Shown one piece after another: positions 8,902-15,003 of a stretch of DNA of 15,003 nt. Source of the DNA: an uncultured Bacteroides sp. (GTDB taxonomy: Bacteria > Bacteroidota > Bacteroidia > Bacteroidales > Bacteroidaceae). The stretch is from the NCBI GenBank assembly GCA_934716785.1, contig CAKUYM010000072.1, positions 1 through 15,003 on the forward strand. Reading direction: 5' to 3'. The notes below the pieces were generated by a model. That model had not been told where the DNA came from and did no database searches. It saw only the letters and a program-made list of their open reading frames with translations. Made by a program: the position numbers and the translations under genes. Every line of letters begins with the position of its first letter. Positions within the stretch are counted from its first letter, which is position 1.

Positions 8902-10011
8902 TTACTCAGCAATACAGACACTTACCCGATTCTCTTCTGGAGTATTATACGGCTGTACTGTATCACCCTTATAATCCACAGTAATTCTATCGGCAGCAAT
9001 ACCTTTTGCTTTCAACGCTTCCGCTACATTATTCGCACGTTTTTCCGATAATTTGCTGTTGATGCCGACATTGCCCGTTCCTTTGTCGGCATATCCCGTC
9101 ACGCTCACTTTAGCAGTCGTATTTTTCTCTAAATATTCTACCAAAGAAGCAATCTTGGCTTGCTGATCGTCCTGAATCTTCGCCGAGTTTATAGCAAAAA
9201 AGATGTTCTGCTTCATCGGTTCAATCACTACTTCCTTTTTAGGTTGCGGTTTTTCTATTACTGAAGCCGGTTTAGGCTGTTCTGCCACTACCGGTTCCGA
9301 TTCCGGCTCGTAATAGACCGGAGCAGTTTTAGTATAGCTTTTACCCAATTTGATACTTACACCGACAAGCGCATTCAGTTGCCAATCACAGTTTCCGGCC
9401 TTTTTGGAGTTGAACTTATCGGATAAAGCGTTGGCATTTGCTTCGATATTGATAGACAGACGATCATTCAGACGAAGATCGCAGCCAAGACCGAAACGTC
9501 CGGTGACGAGGAACTTTCCTTCCTGCCAAAGATATTCCAGCTTATAGGTCCGTGTGTCGAGTGCATTTGCTTCATCGTTGTCAAAGCCACGATTCAGCCC
9601 TACGCCACCAAAAAGATAGCCATTGAACACACGCTTCGGATTGAAACCACAGAACAAAGTACTGAGGTCGGCCATGATGTCTACATTTCCTTGCAGATAT
9701 TTATATTGGTAGGTTTGTTGCGGATTAACCCATCCACCCTTTGCCTGCCAGCCACTTACACCAACACGTGCACCGAATGCGGAAGCGAACTTATAACCAA
9801 CATTAAGAGCAGCTGCCGGAGAAATAAGGTCAGTGAATTTTGCTTCACCTACGGTATGAGCTGCTCCTACCTGTGCTTGAATAAACCAATGAGGTTTGAA
9901 GGTGATTTTTCCTTCTTCCTTAATGCGTGAAGATTGAGGTTCACCTTGTCCAAAAACAGCCACCGTACTCAAACACATAACAGCCAAGACCAAATTCCTT
10001 TTTAATTTCAT
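8902..10011 (-). CDS. OmpA-family outer membrane protein
   Basis: Predicted to anchor the outer membrane to peptidoglycan. The 369 residues start with a signal peptide, MKLKRNLVLAVMCLSTVAVFG, probably cut near residue 21; there is no lipobox. Residues 40-225 are rich in alternating aromatic/Gly strands and end in strand-like segments, as expected for an 8-stranded barrel. A Pro/Glu/Lys linker runs about 231-264. The OmpA C-terminal domain (265-369) contains VTGYADKGTGNVGINSKLSE and KRANNVAEAL; Asp309 and Arg325 sit where the family binds diaminopimelate. The start is the ATG at 10011. It lies 189 bases downstream of the S-layer-like gene on the same strand. I see no complete promoter in between, so at least part of its expression may depend on read-through from that gene. 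Confidence 0.93.
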   Translation of the reverse strand: MKLKRNLVLAVMCLSTVAVFGQGEPQSSRIKEEGKITFKPHWFIQAQVGAAHTVGEAKFTDLISPAAALNVGYKFASAFGARVGVSGWQAKGGWVNPQQTYQYKYLQGNVDIMADLSTLFCGFNPKRVFNGYLFGGVGLNRGFDNDEANALDTRTYKLEYLWQEGKFLVTGRFGLGCDLRLNDRLSINIEANANALSDKFNSKKAGNCDWQLNALVGVSIKLGKSYTKTAPVYYEPESEPVVAEQPKPASVIEKPQPKKEVVIEPMKQNIFFAINSAKIQDDQQAKIASLVEYLEKNTTAKVSVTGYADKGTGNVGINSKLSEKRANNVAEALKAKGIAADRITVDYKGDTVQPYNTPEENRVSVCIAE

Positions 10012-10041
10012 TTCATTCGTTATATTTAATATTGATTCAAT

Positions 10042-10087
10042 GTTAAAAAGGAGAGCGTGTATTTCTTATCACACCCTCCTTTTTAAC
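10042..10087 (-). terminator. Terminator-like hairpin just upstream of ompA
   Basis: A perfect 12-bp stem GTTAAAAAGGAG (10042-10053) pairs with CTCCTTTTTAAC (10076-10087). After a small internal bulge, GTGT/ACAC (10057-10060, 10071-10074) extends it. On the minus strand the stem ends in TTTTTAAC. It lies only 30 bases before the ompA start codon, so it could be an attenuator or 5'-UTR structure rather than a simple gene end. Confidence 0.65.
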
Positions 10088-10157
10088 AACTTATATTTTC
10101 TCACGATAAATGAGAATGTAACCTCTTTCCTATACAGAATTTGAAAAAGAGAGTAAA

Positions 10158-10181
10158 AGGTTGTGCCCTGCGGCACAACCT
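10158..10181 (-). terminator. Hairpin terminator/attenuator after the S-layer-like gene
   Basis: A perfect 10-bp stem pairs AGGTTGTGCC (10158-10167) with GGCACAACCT (10172-10181) across a 4-base loop. On the minus strand it is followed by TTTTACTCTCTTTTTC. It lies 20 bases past the stop of the 1017-residue protein, as expected for a terminator, perhaps leaky. Confidence 0.8.
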
Positions 10182-10200
10182 AATTACTATTCAGTCAAAG

Positions 10201-13200
10201 TTATTTTGTAGCTTTAACCTGTACGGTAATCGTTTCCTTGATTGTACCCCACTTGTAAGTAATAGTCAAAGGAATATAAAGTTCATAAGCTTTAATTTCA
10301 ACTCTACCGCTCTTGATATAAGTTATAGTACCAAAATCAGGAAGTTCTGTTACAGCAGTACCTGAATAAGTTACAGTCTTAGGATCAGATTCAATAATCT
10401 TTGCAGCTAATTCTGCACCAAATGCTTCTTCAAGTGTCTGACGTTTTCCAGTCCAGTTCGTTTCAACTTTCTTGATATCCTCACACTTAATGCTTGTCAC
10501 ACCATAATATCTATAGTAATCCAAATTAGCAGCGAAGCTATTCAGCGGAGAATCGTTTCTCCAGTCTGTAAAGGAAATAAGTTCACCCAATTTCAAGACA
10601 TTGGCAGCATCACCTTCGTTCAAACCGTCAGTAAAGAACTTACTTGCATCAGGAGATACACTTACCGGACGAATAAAGGCAAGCTTGAATTCACCGTTAG
10701 TAACAGGAACCGTCATGTCACAACCATTTTCATAAACGATGTCCATAACTGCATAGAAGCTATTATCACCACGTGCAGCGGTATTCAACAGATTCTTAGC
10801 AACAGCTGTATTTGCATATGTAACATCATTATTGTTATCACCAGATAAACTTGCAACCAAATTACTTGCCTCTATTGCAGCAGCAACAGCAGCACCGGTC
10901 AAGTCCTTACCAACAGCATGCAATTCAGTCTTGTCAGCATTCAATGCCAATTGATATTGTGTACCGTCAACACCAGCTACCAAGCCACGTGCAGCTTTCA
11001 GGTTCTTATCAGAGAATACGAATGTATAATCCATCTTATCAGCTGCAAAGCTCGGATATTTAGTTGCATCAAATGAGCTAGAATAATCGAACTGAACTTT
11101 ACCGCCATTGAAGAACTCATTCATATCACCAATAATCTGGGTTGTATTAGTAGCACCAGGAGTCTCACAATAGATAGAAGCTACAGTCTTATCATCATTC
11201 CAAGCTGATGTAGCTCTCTCTTTGGCAGTTGCAGTGAAGTTGATAGGATCTACTTTTACAACATGCTTGATAGCAACATATTTCGGATACATTCCACCGT
11301 TTGCTATAGAAACTATAACATCAGCATCTGTTGTTTTCTCATATACAGCATAAGCTACGTAAGTTTTAGCTTCCAACGGTGCAGTTGTCAATTCGAATTT
11401 AGCTCCGCGGTTAGCCTTATTATCACCAGCAGTTAGGATTTCTGTTACATTCCAAGTACCTACGTTATCAAATCCGGCAACAGGAGCAGTAGCAAATCCA
11501 TAAAGAGTATGGAACTGTTCTTTACTCAATGCTTTCAATTTTTCATTTGTACTGAATGTGTATACCTTAGTACTCATAAACTCGTCATTAGTTGACCAAG
11601 TATAAGCAGGATTGTTGCAATCAATGCCAATAGTAGCATTTTCAGTAATAGTGATATCCGATTCCGGTTTAGCAGCAGCATCACCCACAATCAATAATTT
11701 GATATAAGCAGCAGCAACGATTGAATTTCCATTATGTGAATCAGTCAATTTAGCCAATACCATCGGAGCCTTACCAATACAACTTTCGTTTACATTGCCA
11801 TAGTTTACAGCCTTGAATGTTGTACCAGACAAACTCATATAGCGATCTTGCGGAGTTTCATCAACTTTGTAAGGAACAGCTTCAAAAGACAATTTGAGGT
11901 CAGGATATTTAGCATAATCAAAGAACTTATGACCATCAACATCCTTAACATTACATGCTGAAACAAGTGTAGTCAGGTCGATACCGGCAATAGCCTCAGA
12001 ATAAGTAACATTCTGAACCAAAGCAGCATTTCCTACCATCGGCATATTCTTATCATCAATCTTAGCCACCTGAGCCTCTGCATCAGCTTTAGTGATAGCA
12101 AAATGGTTAGCATCATCTCCTGAATTTTCTGCTGTTACAGCCTTATCTGTCAAAACAACATCAATTTCGGCATCTTTATTGATAACACCTACATATTCAG
12201 TAGTGACTTTATTTTGTGCAGTTGTTTCAAATTGAAGAGCAATCATATCCAATTTATTTGCATCAGCTTCAAATAAAGCAGGATCAGCTTCCAAAGACAC
12301 AGTCATTACGCCATCCTCTATCGTAGTTTTCTTCCAGTCAATAAATACACCCGGAGTTCTTGTCACCTGTTCTGCTGTCTGTTTCAAAATCTGAGCCTTG
12401 CCTTCTTCTGTCAATTGAGCAAGTGTAGCACTTGACGGATTAACCCGATATTGAGGAGCAGCTACATTGGACATATATAAAGTAGCTGTTTCAGATGTTT
12501 TTACCTCGTTATTTTCAATTGTTTTCTGCTTGTAAGAGTTTTCTTCAAACACAATTACTCTTTCACCCCATCCGACCAAGATCTTCGTTGGGATATATTC
12601 AAAGCTTGTGATTGGCAGTACATCCTGAATAAGCAACTTTGTTGAGAGCGGTTTATTATCGACTAAGACTTCCCATCCTACTACGACTCCATCCTCATCT
12701 TTATACTGAACAACACTTACAGCTGTTTTATCATGTTGCGGTTGTTTTGGAACAGTAACTCCTGTTTTAGTTGAGTTTTCTTTATCATCCTTTGTTCCAT
12801 ACCACATCACACCCTCTGAATCCATCCAGAACTTAGTAGGGTCTAATTTAGTGTCTTGAATTACCGTATCGTTATCAGTGATTTCAAATGTTTTAACGAC
12901 TTTAGAGTTGTCAGATCCTGTCAGAGTGACAGTAACAGTAGTCACATTTCCCTCTCTTTTGCTGGCTACATCCAAAGTGTACGTCGTATTCGTATCATTA
13001 TCAGGGATTGTATAAGTAATAGGAGTCCCCGATTGATCTGTTACTGTCAATACACCATTAGCAAAGGATACCGATTTCACATAAGCCAACGCTCCGAACT
13101 TGGTGTTCAAGTCAGCTAATGTTTTTTCGACTGCATCCACACGTTCGCTTAGACCATTGATGTCGTCATCGTAGTCTTTACAAGATGTAAATGTGCCCGT

Positions 13201-13254
13201 CGAAGACGCTAATAACGCTCCAAGCAGGACTGCATTTAAAAACTTTTTGTTCAT
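10201..13254 (-). CDS. Large surface lipoprotein, S-layer-like, phase-variable
   Basis: A 1017-residue predicted surface lipoprotein. The signal peptide MNKKFLNAVLLGALLASSTG leads to lipobox TFTSC (Cys25). The following KDYDDD resembles the acidic lipoprotein export signal that sends Bacteroidetes lipoproteins to the cell surface. A short coiled-coil-like stretch (about 33-56) follows, then a long series of Thr/Ala/Val/Asp-rich beta strands with very few Cys and no catalytic motif I can see. Length, N-terminus and composition resemble the phase-variable S-layer-like proteins described in Bacteroides thetaiotaomicron (BT1927 family); this is from memory of the family, not a search. The reading frame is intact. 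The invertible promoter lies about 200 bases upstream and in this sequence faces away, so the gene should be OFF. Only one strict O-glycosylation-type site (DTV, 129-131) is seen. Confidence 0.85.
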   Translation of the reverse strand: MNKKFLNAVLLGALLASSTGTFTSCKDYDDDINGLSERVDAVEKTLADLNTKFGALAYVKSVSFANGVLTVTDQSGTPITYTIPDNDTNTTYTLDVASKREGNVTTVTVTLTGSDNSKVVKTFEITDNDTVIQDTKLDPTKFWMDSEGVMWYGTKDDKENSTKTGVTVPKQPQHDKTAVSVVQYKDEDGVVVGWEVLVDNKPLSTKLLIQDVLPITSFEYIPTKILVGWGERVIVFEENSYKQKTIENNEVKTSETATLYMSNVAAPQYRVNPSSATLAQLTEEGKAQILKQTAEQVTRTPGVFIDWKKTTIEDGVMTVSLEADPALFEADANKLDMIALQFETTAQNKVTTEYVGVINKDAEIDVVLTDKAVTAENSGDDANHFAITKADAEAQVAKIDDKNMPMVGNAALVQNVTYSEAIAGIDLTTLVSACNVKDVDGHKFFDYAKYPDLKLSFEAVPYKVDETPQDRYMSLSGTTFKAVNYGNVNESCIGKAPMVLAKLTDSHNGNSIVAAAYIKLLIVGDAAAKPESDITITENATIGIDCNNPAYTWSTNDEFMSTKVYTFSTNEKLKALSKEQFHTLYGFATAPVAGFDNVGTWNVTEILTAGDNKANRGAKFELTTAPLEAKTYVAYAVYEKTTDADVIVSIANGGMYPKYVAIKHVVKVDPINFTATAKERATSAWNDDKTVASIYCETPGATNTTQIIGDMNEFFNGGKVQFDYSSSFDATKYPSFAADKMDYTFVFSDKNLKAARGLVAGVDGTQYQLALNADKTELHAVGKDLTGAAVAAAIEASNLVASLSGDNNNDVTYANTAVAKNLLNTAARGDNSFYAVMDIVYENGCDMTVPVTNGEFKLAFIRPVSVSPDASKFFTDGLNEGDAANVLKLGELISFTDWRNDSPLNSFAANLDYYRYYGVTSIKCEDIKKVETNWTGKRQTLEEAFGAELAAKIIESDPKTVTYSGTAVTELPDFGTITYIKSGRVEIKAYELYIPLTITYKWGTIKETITVQVKATK

Positions 13255-13394
13255 AATAAAAAACTTTTAATTTATAAATTAAAAAAATAAAAATGTAATT
13301 CTCGTTTCTGATTCAATGTCACTTGTGTTTCCCTTTTCACATTTTATTAACATAACCTCCTTTTTTCATTTTACCTGTGTCCATGATTTCTTTG

Positions 13395-13467
13395 GTCAGG
13401 ACAGAATATACTCCCATACTATCCTATCCCGTTACTTCGTAGGTAACGGGAAAACCTTTGTCCTGAC
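13395..13467. repeat. 9-bp inverted repeat around the left recombination site
   Basis: GTCAGGACA (13395-13403) and its complement TGTCCTGAC (13459-13467) bracket the left recombination site asymmetrically. One copy is outside and one inside the invertible segment, so inversion turns the inverted pair into a direct pair about 290 bases apart. It could be an accessory-protein site or chance. Confidence 0.45.
13429..13449 (+). repeat. Left recombination site (IR-L) of the invertible promoter
   Basis: The 21 bases are built as CCGTTAC + TTCGTAG + GTAACGG: two 7-bp arms in perfect dyad around an asymmetric 7-bp core. The whole site recurs as its exact reverse complement at 13711-13731. This is the layout of a core site for a tyrosine recombinase, with arms for two protomers and a spacer that sets direction. 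Confidence 0.93.
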
Positions 13468-13520
13468 TCCTAAAGAGCCTTCTATACGAAAAACAGATGT
13501 ATTAATAACGAAATTTTTTA

Positions 13521-13548
13521 CCCCTGCTTTCAGATGACAGCAGAGGGG
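13521..13548. repeat. GC-rich imperfect hairpin inside the invertible segment
   Basis: CCCCTGCT (13521-13528) pairs with AGCAGAGGGG (13539-13548) apart from a two-base bulge, with a 10-base loop. No clean T run follows on either strand. It stands out in otherwise A/T-rich DNA and could block recombinase-gene read-through or shape the leader RNA. Confidence 0.5.
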
Positions 13549-13550
13549 AG

Positions 13551-13602
13551 GGAATTCTTTGAATAAAATTAGGTAGTTAAAAGACCTGATAAGAAGAATT
13601 CC
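13551..13602. repeat. 9-bp inverted repeat near the centre of the invertible segment
   Basis: GGAATTCTT (13551-13559) and AAGAATTCC (13594-13602) are perfect complements with 34 bases between. Their midpoint (about 13576.5) is close to the midpoint between the two recombination sites (13580). They could be accessory sites, but this is only suggestive. Confidence 0.5.
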
Positions 13603-13663
13603 ACAACTTTATAATGCTATTTTCCTTTTTTTAAGTAGTTTATTAAAAAAAATATCCTTTTTG

Positions 13664-13695
13664 TTTGCATATTCTCTAAAATATATTCACCTTTG
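13664..13695 (+). promoter_or_regulatory. Invertible promoter, currently pointing away from the S-layer-like gene (OFF)
   Basis: TTTG (13664-13667) is followed after 20 bases by CACCTTTG (13688-13695), which matches the Bacteroides -7 element TAnnTTTG except for C in place of the first T, and is followed by C as in the longer consensus TAnnTTTGY. Transcription would start near 13702 and run right through IR-R into the antisense strand of the recombinase gene. After inversion the boxes would lie at 13493-13496 and 13465-13472 on the minus strand, giving a leader of about 205 bases for the S-layer-like gene. Confidence 0.72.
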
Positions 13696-13710
13696 CAACG
13701 CTATTTAGTT

Positions 13711-13731
13711 CCGTTACCTACGAAGTAACGG
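13711..13731 (-). repeat. Right recombination site (IR-R) of the invertible promoter
   Basis: Exact reverse complement of the 21 bases at 13429-13449, read on this strand as CCGTTAC + CTACGAA + GTAACGG. Identity stops exactly at the ends: flanking bases 13710 and 13732 do not continue the match with 13450 and 13428. It lies 8 bases from the recombinase stop codon. Confidence 0.93.
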
Positions 13732-13739
13732 CCTAATAT

Positions 13740-14675
13740 TCAGCAGATTTCTGATAACACAGAATGCCTTACAAAATTTACAACCTGTTGGTTGGCGTCA
13801 TCTATTTTCTTATTCCGAAAGGGCTTGAGATATGTCTCAGTCACTGTAATTGACGAGTGTCCCATAGCTTCAGAAATTATACCGGGGTGGATTTCGCAAT
13901 AATATGCTGTTGTAGCCCAAGTATGGCGGGCGGTATATGAACTTAATCTATCACCCAATCCCAGTATTTCACCAAGCAACATCAGTTGTCTGTTAAAATT
14001 ACGAAGAGCCAACTGATACTCCCGATAAGCTTCCTTTGTTCCTTCACGATTACTTAAGATGGGGAACAGATAAGGAGATGAACTGTCACGACTCATATAC
14101 TTTTTTAATATCTCCATAGCTTCCGGTGTTAAGGTTACTGCCAAGGGACGTCCTGTCTTACGTCTGCGATAGGTGATAACATTATCATGCAAATCACTTT
14201 TACGCAGATAAGCCAAATCGACAAACGGTAGCCCGCGTAGCAAGAACATCAGAACAAACAGCTCCCGAACCCGTTGCATGTTAGGACTTACAGCAGATGT
14301 TTGCATTTTAGTGAATACTTTTTTCATATCTTCCATTCCCAACGAACGTTTGCGATCAGCACGTGTACCTGTATAAACCGTACGGAACAGATGAGGGACA
14401 TACGGTGCAAAATGACTGTCGACCGCCCGATTATAAACAGCACGAACTGTTCTCAAATAAGTGGAAACAGTGTTCCAACTACAGCCACGGCTACGAAGGT
14501 GAATCTCAAAGCCTTTTAACCACTCCGGAGTTATCTCATGAAATGTAAAATCCCTATTCCCATAATAGGAGATAATGGCATTGAGACTACTTTTGTAGAC
14601 ATGGGCAGTTCCAAAACTTCCTTCCATCTGTAGCCCATCGACTACTTGCGTCATAAATTCTACTACTTTCAACAT
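13740..14675 (-). CDS. Tyrosine site-specific recombinase (Tsr-type DNA invertase)
   Basis: Predicted to catalyse inversion of the adjacent promoter segment. The 311 residues have an N-terminal SAM-like core-binding domain (about 1-100; GTAHVYKSSLNAIISYYG, and SWNTVSTYLRTVRAVYNRAV at 66-85) and a C-terminal catalytic domain. Active-site residues seen: Arg147 in FLLRGLPFVDLAYL, Lys173 in RRRKTGRP, Arg250 in YTARHTWATTAYY, His273 in MGHSS and nucleophile Tyr282 in TETYLK. The usual first His of the HxxR box is Tyr247, as I recall for other Bacteroides Tsr proteins. Length fits the family. The start is the ATG at 14675; Met8 (14654) is a second choice. It is transcribed toward the invertible segment and the S-layer-like gene, so read-through could give that gene basal expression. 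I found no complete promoter upstream. Confidence 0.95.
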   Translation of the reverse strand: MLKVVEFMTQVVDGLQMEGSFGTAHVYKSSLNAIISYYGNRDFTFHEITPEWLKGFEIHLRSRGCSWNTVSTYLRTVRAVYNRAVDSHFAPYVPHLFRTVYTGTRADRKRSLGMEDMKKVFTKMQTSAVSPNMQRVRELFVLMFLLRGLPFVDLAYLRKSDLHDNVITYRRRKTGRPLAVTLTPEAMEILKKYMSRDSSSPYLFPILSNREGTKEAYREYQLALRNFNRQLMLLGEILGLGDRLSSYTARHTWATTAYYCEIHPGIISEAMGHSSITVTETYLKPFRNKKIDDANQQVVNFVRHSVLSEIC

Positions 14676-15003
14676 TATATTTGTTTTATAAAAATTATGT
14701 TATAAATGTAACAGGAATCAGACTAATGAACCATCTTCTGATACATATCTTATTTAAAATTGTCTTGTCTGCACACTATGTACAAAAACACGTAAGGATA
14801 ATAACAAAACTATTAGCATGAATGTTGTAGGAATAGGAGGATGTTTATTAGGAGATCAGATAGAATAGAAACTATAGCAAAGCCAAGTTTTCGCCAATTA
14901 TTTAGTCCAAGCGCTTGTGGTAATTAAATAACTAAAGTTTCCCACCCCTCATTAAATAGCTTGAAGAGGGGTGGATTATCTTTCAAGCTACATGTACTCA
15001 ATG
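14676..15003. other. Gene-poor right end
   Basis: I see no convincing gene. Present are a TATATTTG on the + strand (14676-14683) with no -33 partner, a CAAAACTA (14805-14812; minus-strand TAGTTTTG) also without a -33, and the palindrome CAAGCGCTTG (14908-14917) flanked by TTATTTA and TAAATAA. There are also two interleaved 9-bp helices at 14942-14990. Any gene this belongs to lies beyond the right edge. Confidence 0.6.
14942..14990. repeat. Two interleaved 9-bp helices: pseudoknot or alternative hairpins
   Basis: Helix A pairs CCACCCCTC (14942-14950) with GAGGGGTGG (14966-14974). Helix B pairs TAGCTTGAA (14957-14965) with TTCAAGCTA (14982-14990). The 5' arm of B is in the loop of A, and the 3' arm of A is in the loop of B. 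The order A5-B5-A3-B3, with junctions of 6, 0 and 7 bases, is that of an H-type pseudoknot. Read as two exclusive hairpins it would look like a terminator/antiterminator pair, although the T run is poor. Confidence 0.6.

Larger units (their letters stand above)
13450..13710. other. 261-bp invertible DNA segment carrying a promoter
   Basis: Bounded by perfect 21-bp inverted repeats and lying beside a tyrosine recombinase gene. Recombination at the repeats would flip it, so position x becomes 27160 - x. It contains one good Bacteroides promoter, now pointing right. It also has an internal inverted repeat GGAATTCTT/AAGAATTCC (13551-13559, 13594-13602) whose centre lies about 3 bases from the segment centre, and a GC-rich imperfect hairpin (13521-13548). 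Confidence 0.9.
13255..13739. promoter_or_regulatory. Phase-switch control region between recombinase and S-layer-like gene
   Basis: These 485 bases hold no gene. From left to right: an A/T-rich leader next to the S-layer-like start (13255-13300); a pyrimidine-rich stretch; the left recombination site (13429-13449); the invertible 261-bp segment with its promoter; and the right recombination site (13711-13731), which ends 8 bases before the recombinase stop codon. In this orientation I found no CAAAnnTA, the minus-strand -7 signature, anywhere in the region. Nothing visible would therefore drive the S-layer-like gene. Confidence 0.85.

Noticed and set aside
8851..9051. + strand open frame overlapping the 3' end of ompA
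   Set aside because: It is antisense to a well-supported gene, with low-complexity hydrophobic residues and no family features.
10196..10203. Minus-strand TAACTTTG at the S-layer-like stop codon as an ompA promoter
   Set aside because: It matches the -7 consensus, but no TTTG lies at the right distance upstream, and two terminator-like hairpins separate it from ompA.
14676..14683. + strand TATATTTG beside the recombinase start as a promoter for a rightward gene
   Set aside because: No -33 element at 19-21 bases upstream and no gene on the + strand within the window.
14818..14868. Short + strand frame coding a 16-residue Gly-rich peptide (MNVVGIGGCLLGDQIE) in the right intergenic region
   Set aside because: No good promoter pair or clear ribosome-binding region, very short, and no conservation evidence; the GG motif alone does not make it a leader peptide.
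1..15003. CRISPR array, tRNA, rRNA, insertion sequence or prophage
   Set aside because: No regularly spaced repeats, no tRNA-like cloverleaf noticed by eye, no transposase. The recombinase belongs to the promoter switch rather than to an integrated element; no element ends or cargo are seen.

Overview
The window comes from a chromosome of the genus Bacteroides or a very close relative. The full-length bifunctional L-fucokinase/GDP-fucose pyrophosphorylase (Fkp) has an N-terminus and motifs of the Bacteroides type. The promoters fit the Bacteroides pattern (TTTG near -33, TAnnTTTG near -7). Signal peptides lead into lipoboxes, one followed by an acidic surface-export tail, and the recombinase is of the Bacteroides Tsr type. 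I cannot name the species.

Left part (1-3406, + strand): the 3' part of lysS, then gpsA and pgi. These are tightly packed housekeeping genes; lysS and gpsA overlap by 4 bases. They end at a perfect 18-bp-stem hairpin that works as a terminator in both directions, because a minus-strand lipoprotein gene (3450-3959) converges on it.

Middle (3960-8606): two divergent promoters lie back to back. One serves the minus-strand lipoprotein. The other starts a + strand cluster: an internally duplicated lipoprotein, a HAD-family phosphatase/phosphomutase, and fkp, which makes GDP-L-fucose for capsule and protein fucosylation. A hairpin terminator follows fkp, then about 295 bp of hairpins and short repeats.

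Right part (8902-14675, all minus strand, read right to left): a tyrosine site-specific recombinase, a 261-bp DNA segment bounded by perfect 21-bp inverted repeats, a 1017-residue surface lipoprotein resembling the phase-variable S-layer-like proteins of Bacteroides, and an OmpA-family protein. The only good promoter inside the segment points right, away from the surface protein gene and antisense into the recombinase gene. The DNA as given is therefore read as the OFF state. Inversion would place the promoter about 205 bases upstream of the surface protein gene, facing it. Two hairpins separate the surface protein gene from ompA.

The last 328 bp hold no convincing gene but contain two interleaved 9-bp helices that could form an H-type pseudoknot or two alternative hairpins.

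The most interesting system is the invertible-promoter surface-layer switch. The phenomenon is known in Bacteroides. The details here that deserve a look are the 7-7-7 recombination sites, the antisense arrangement in the OFF state, and the hairpins between the surface protein and ompA.
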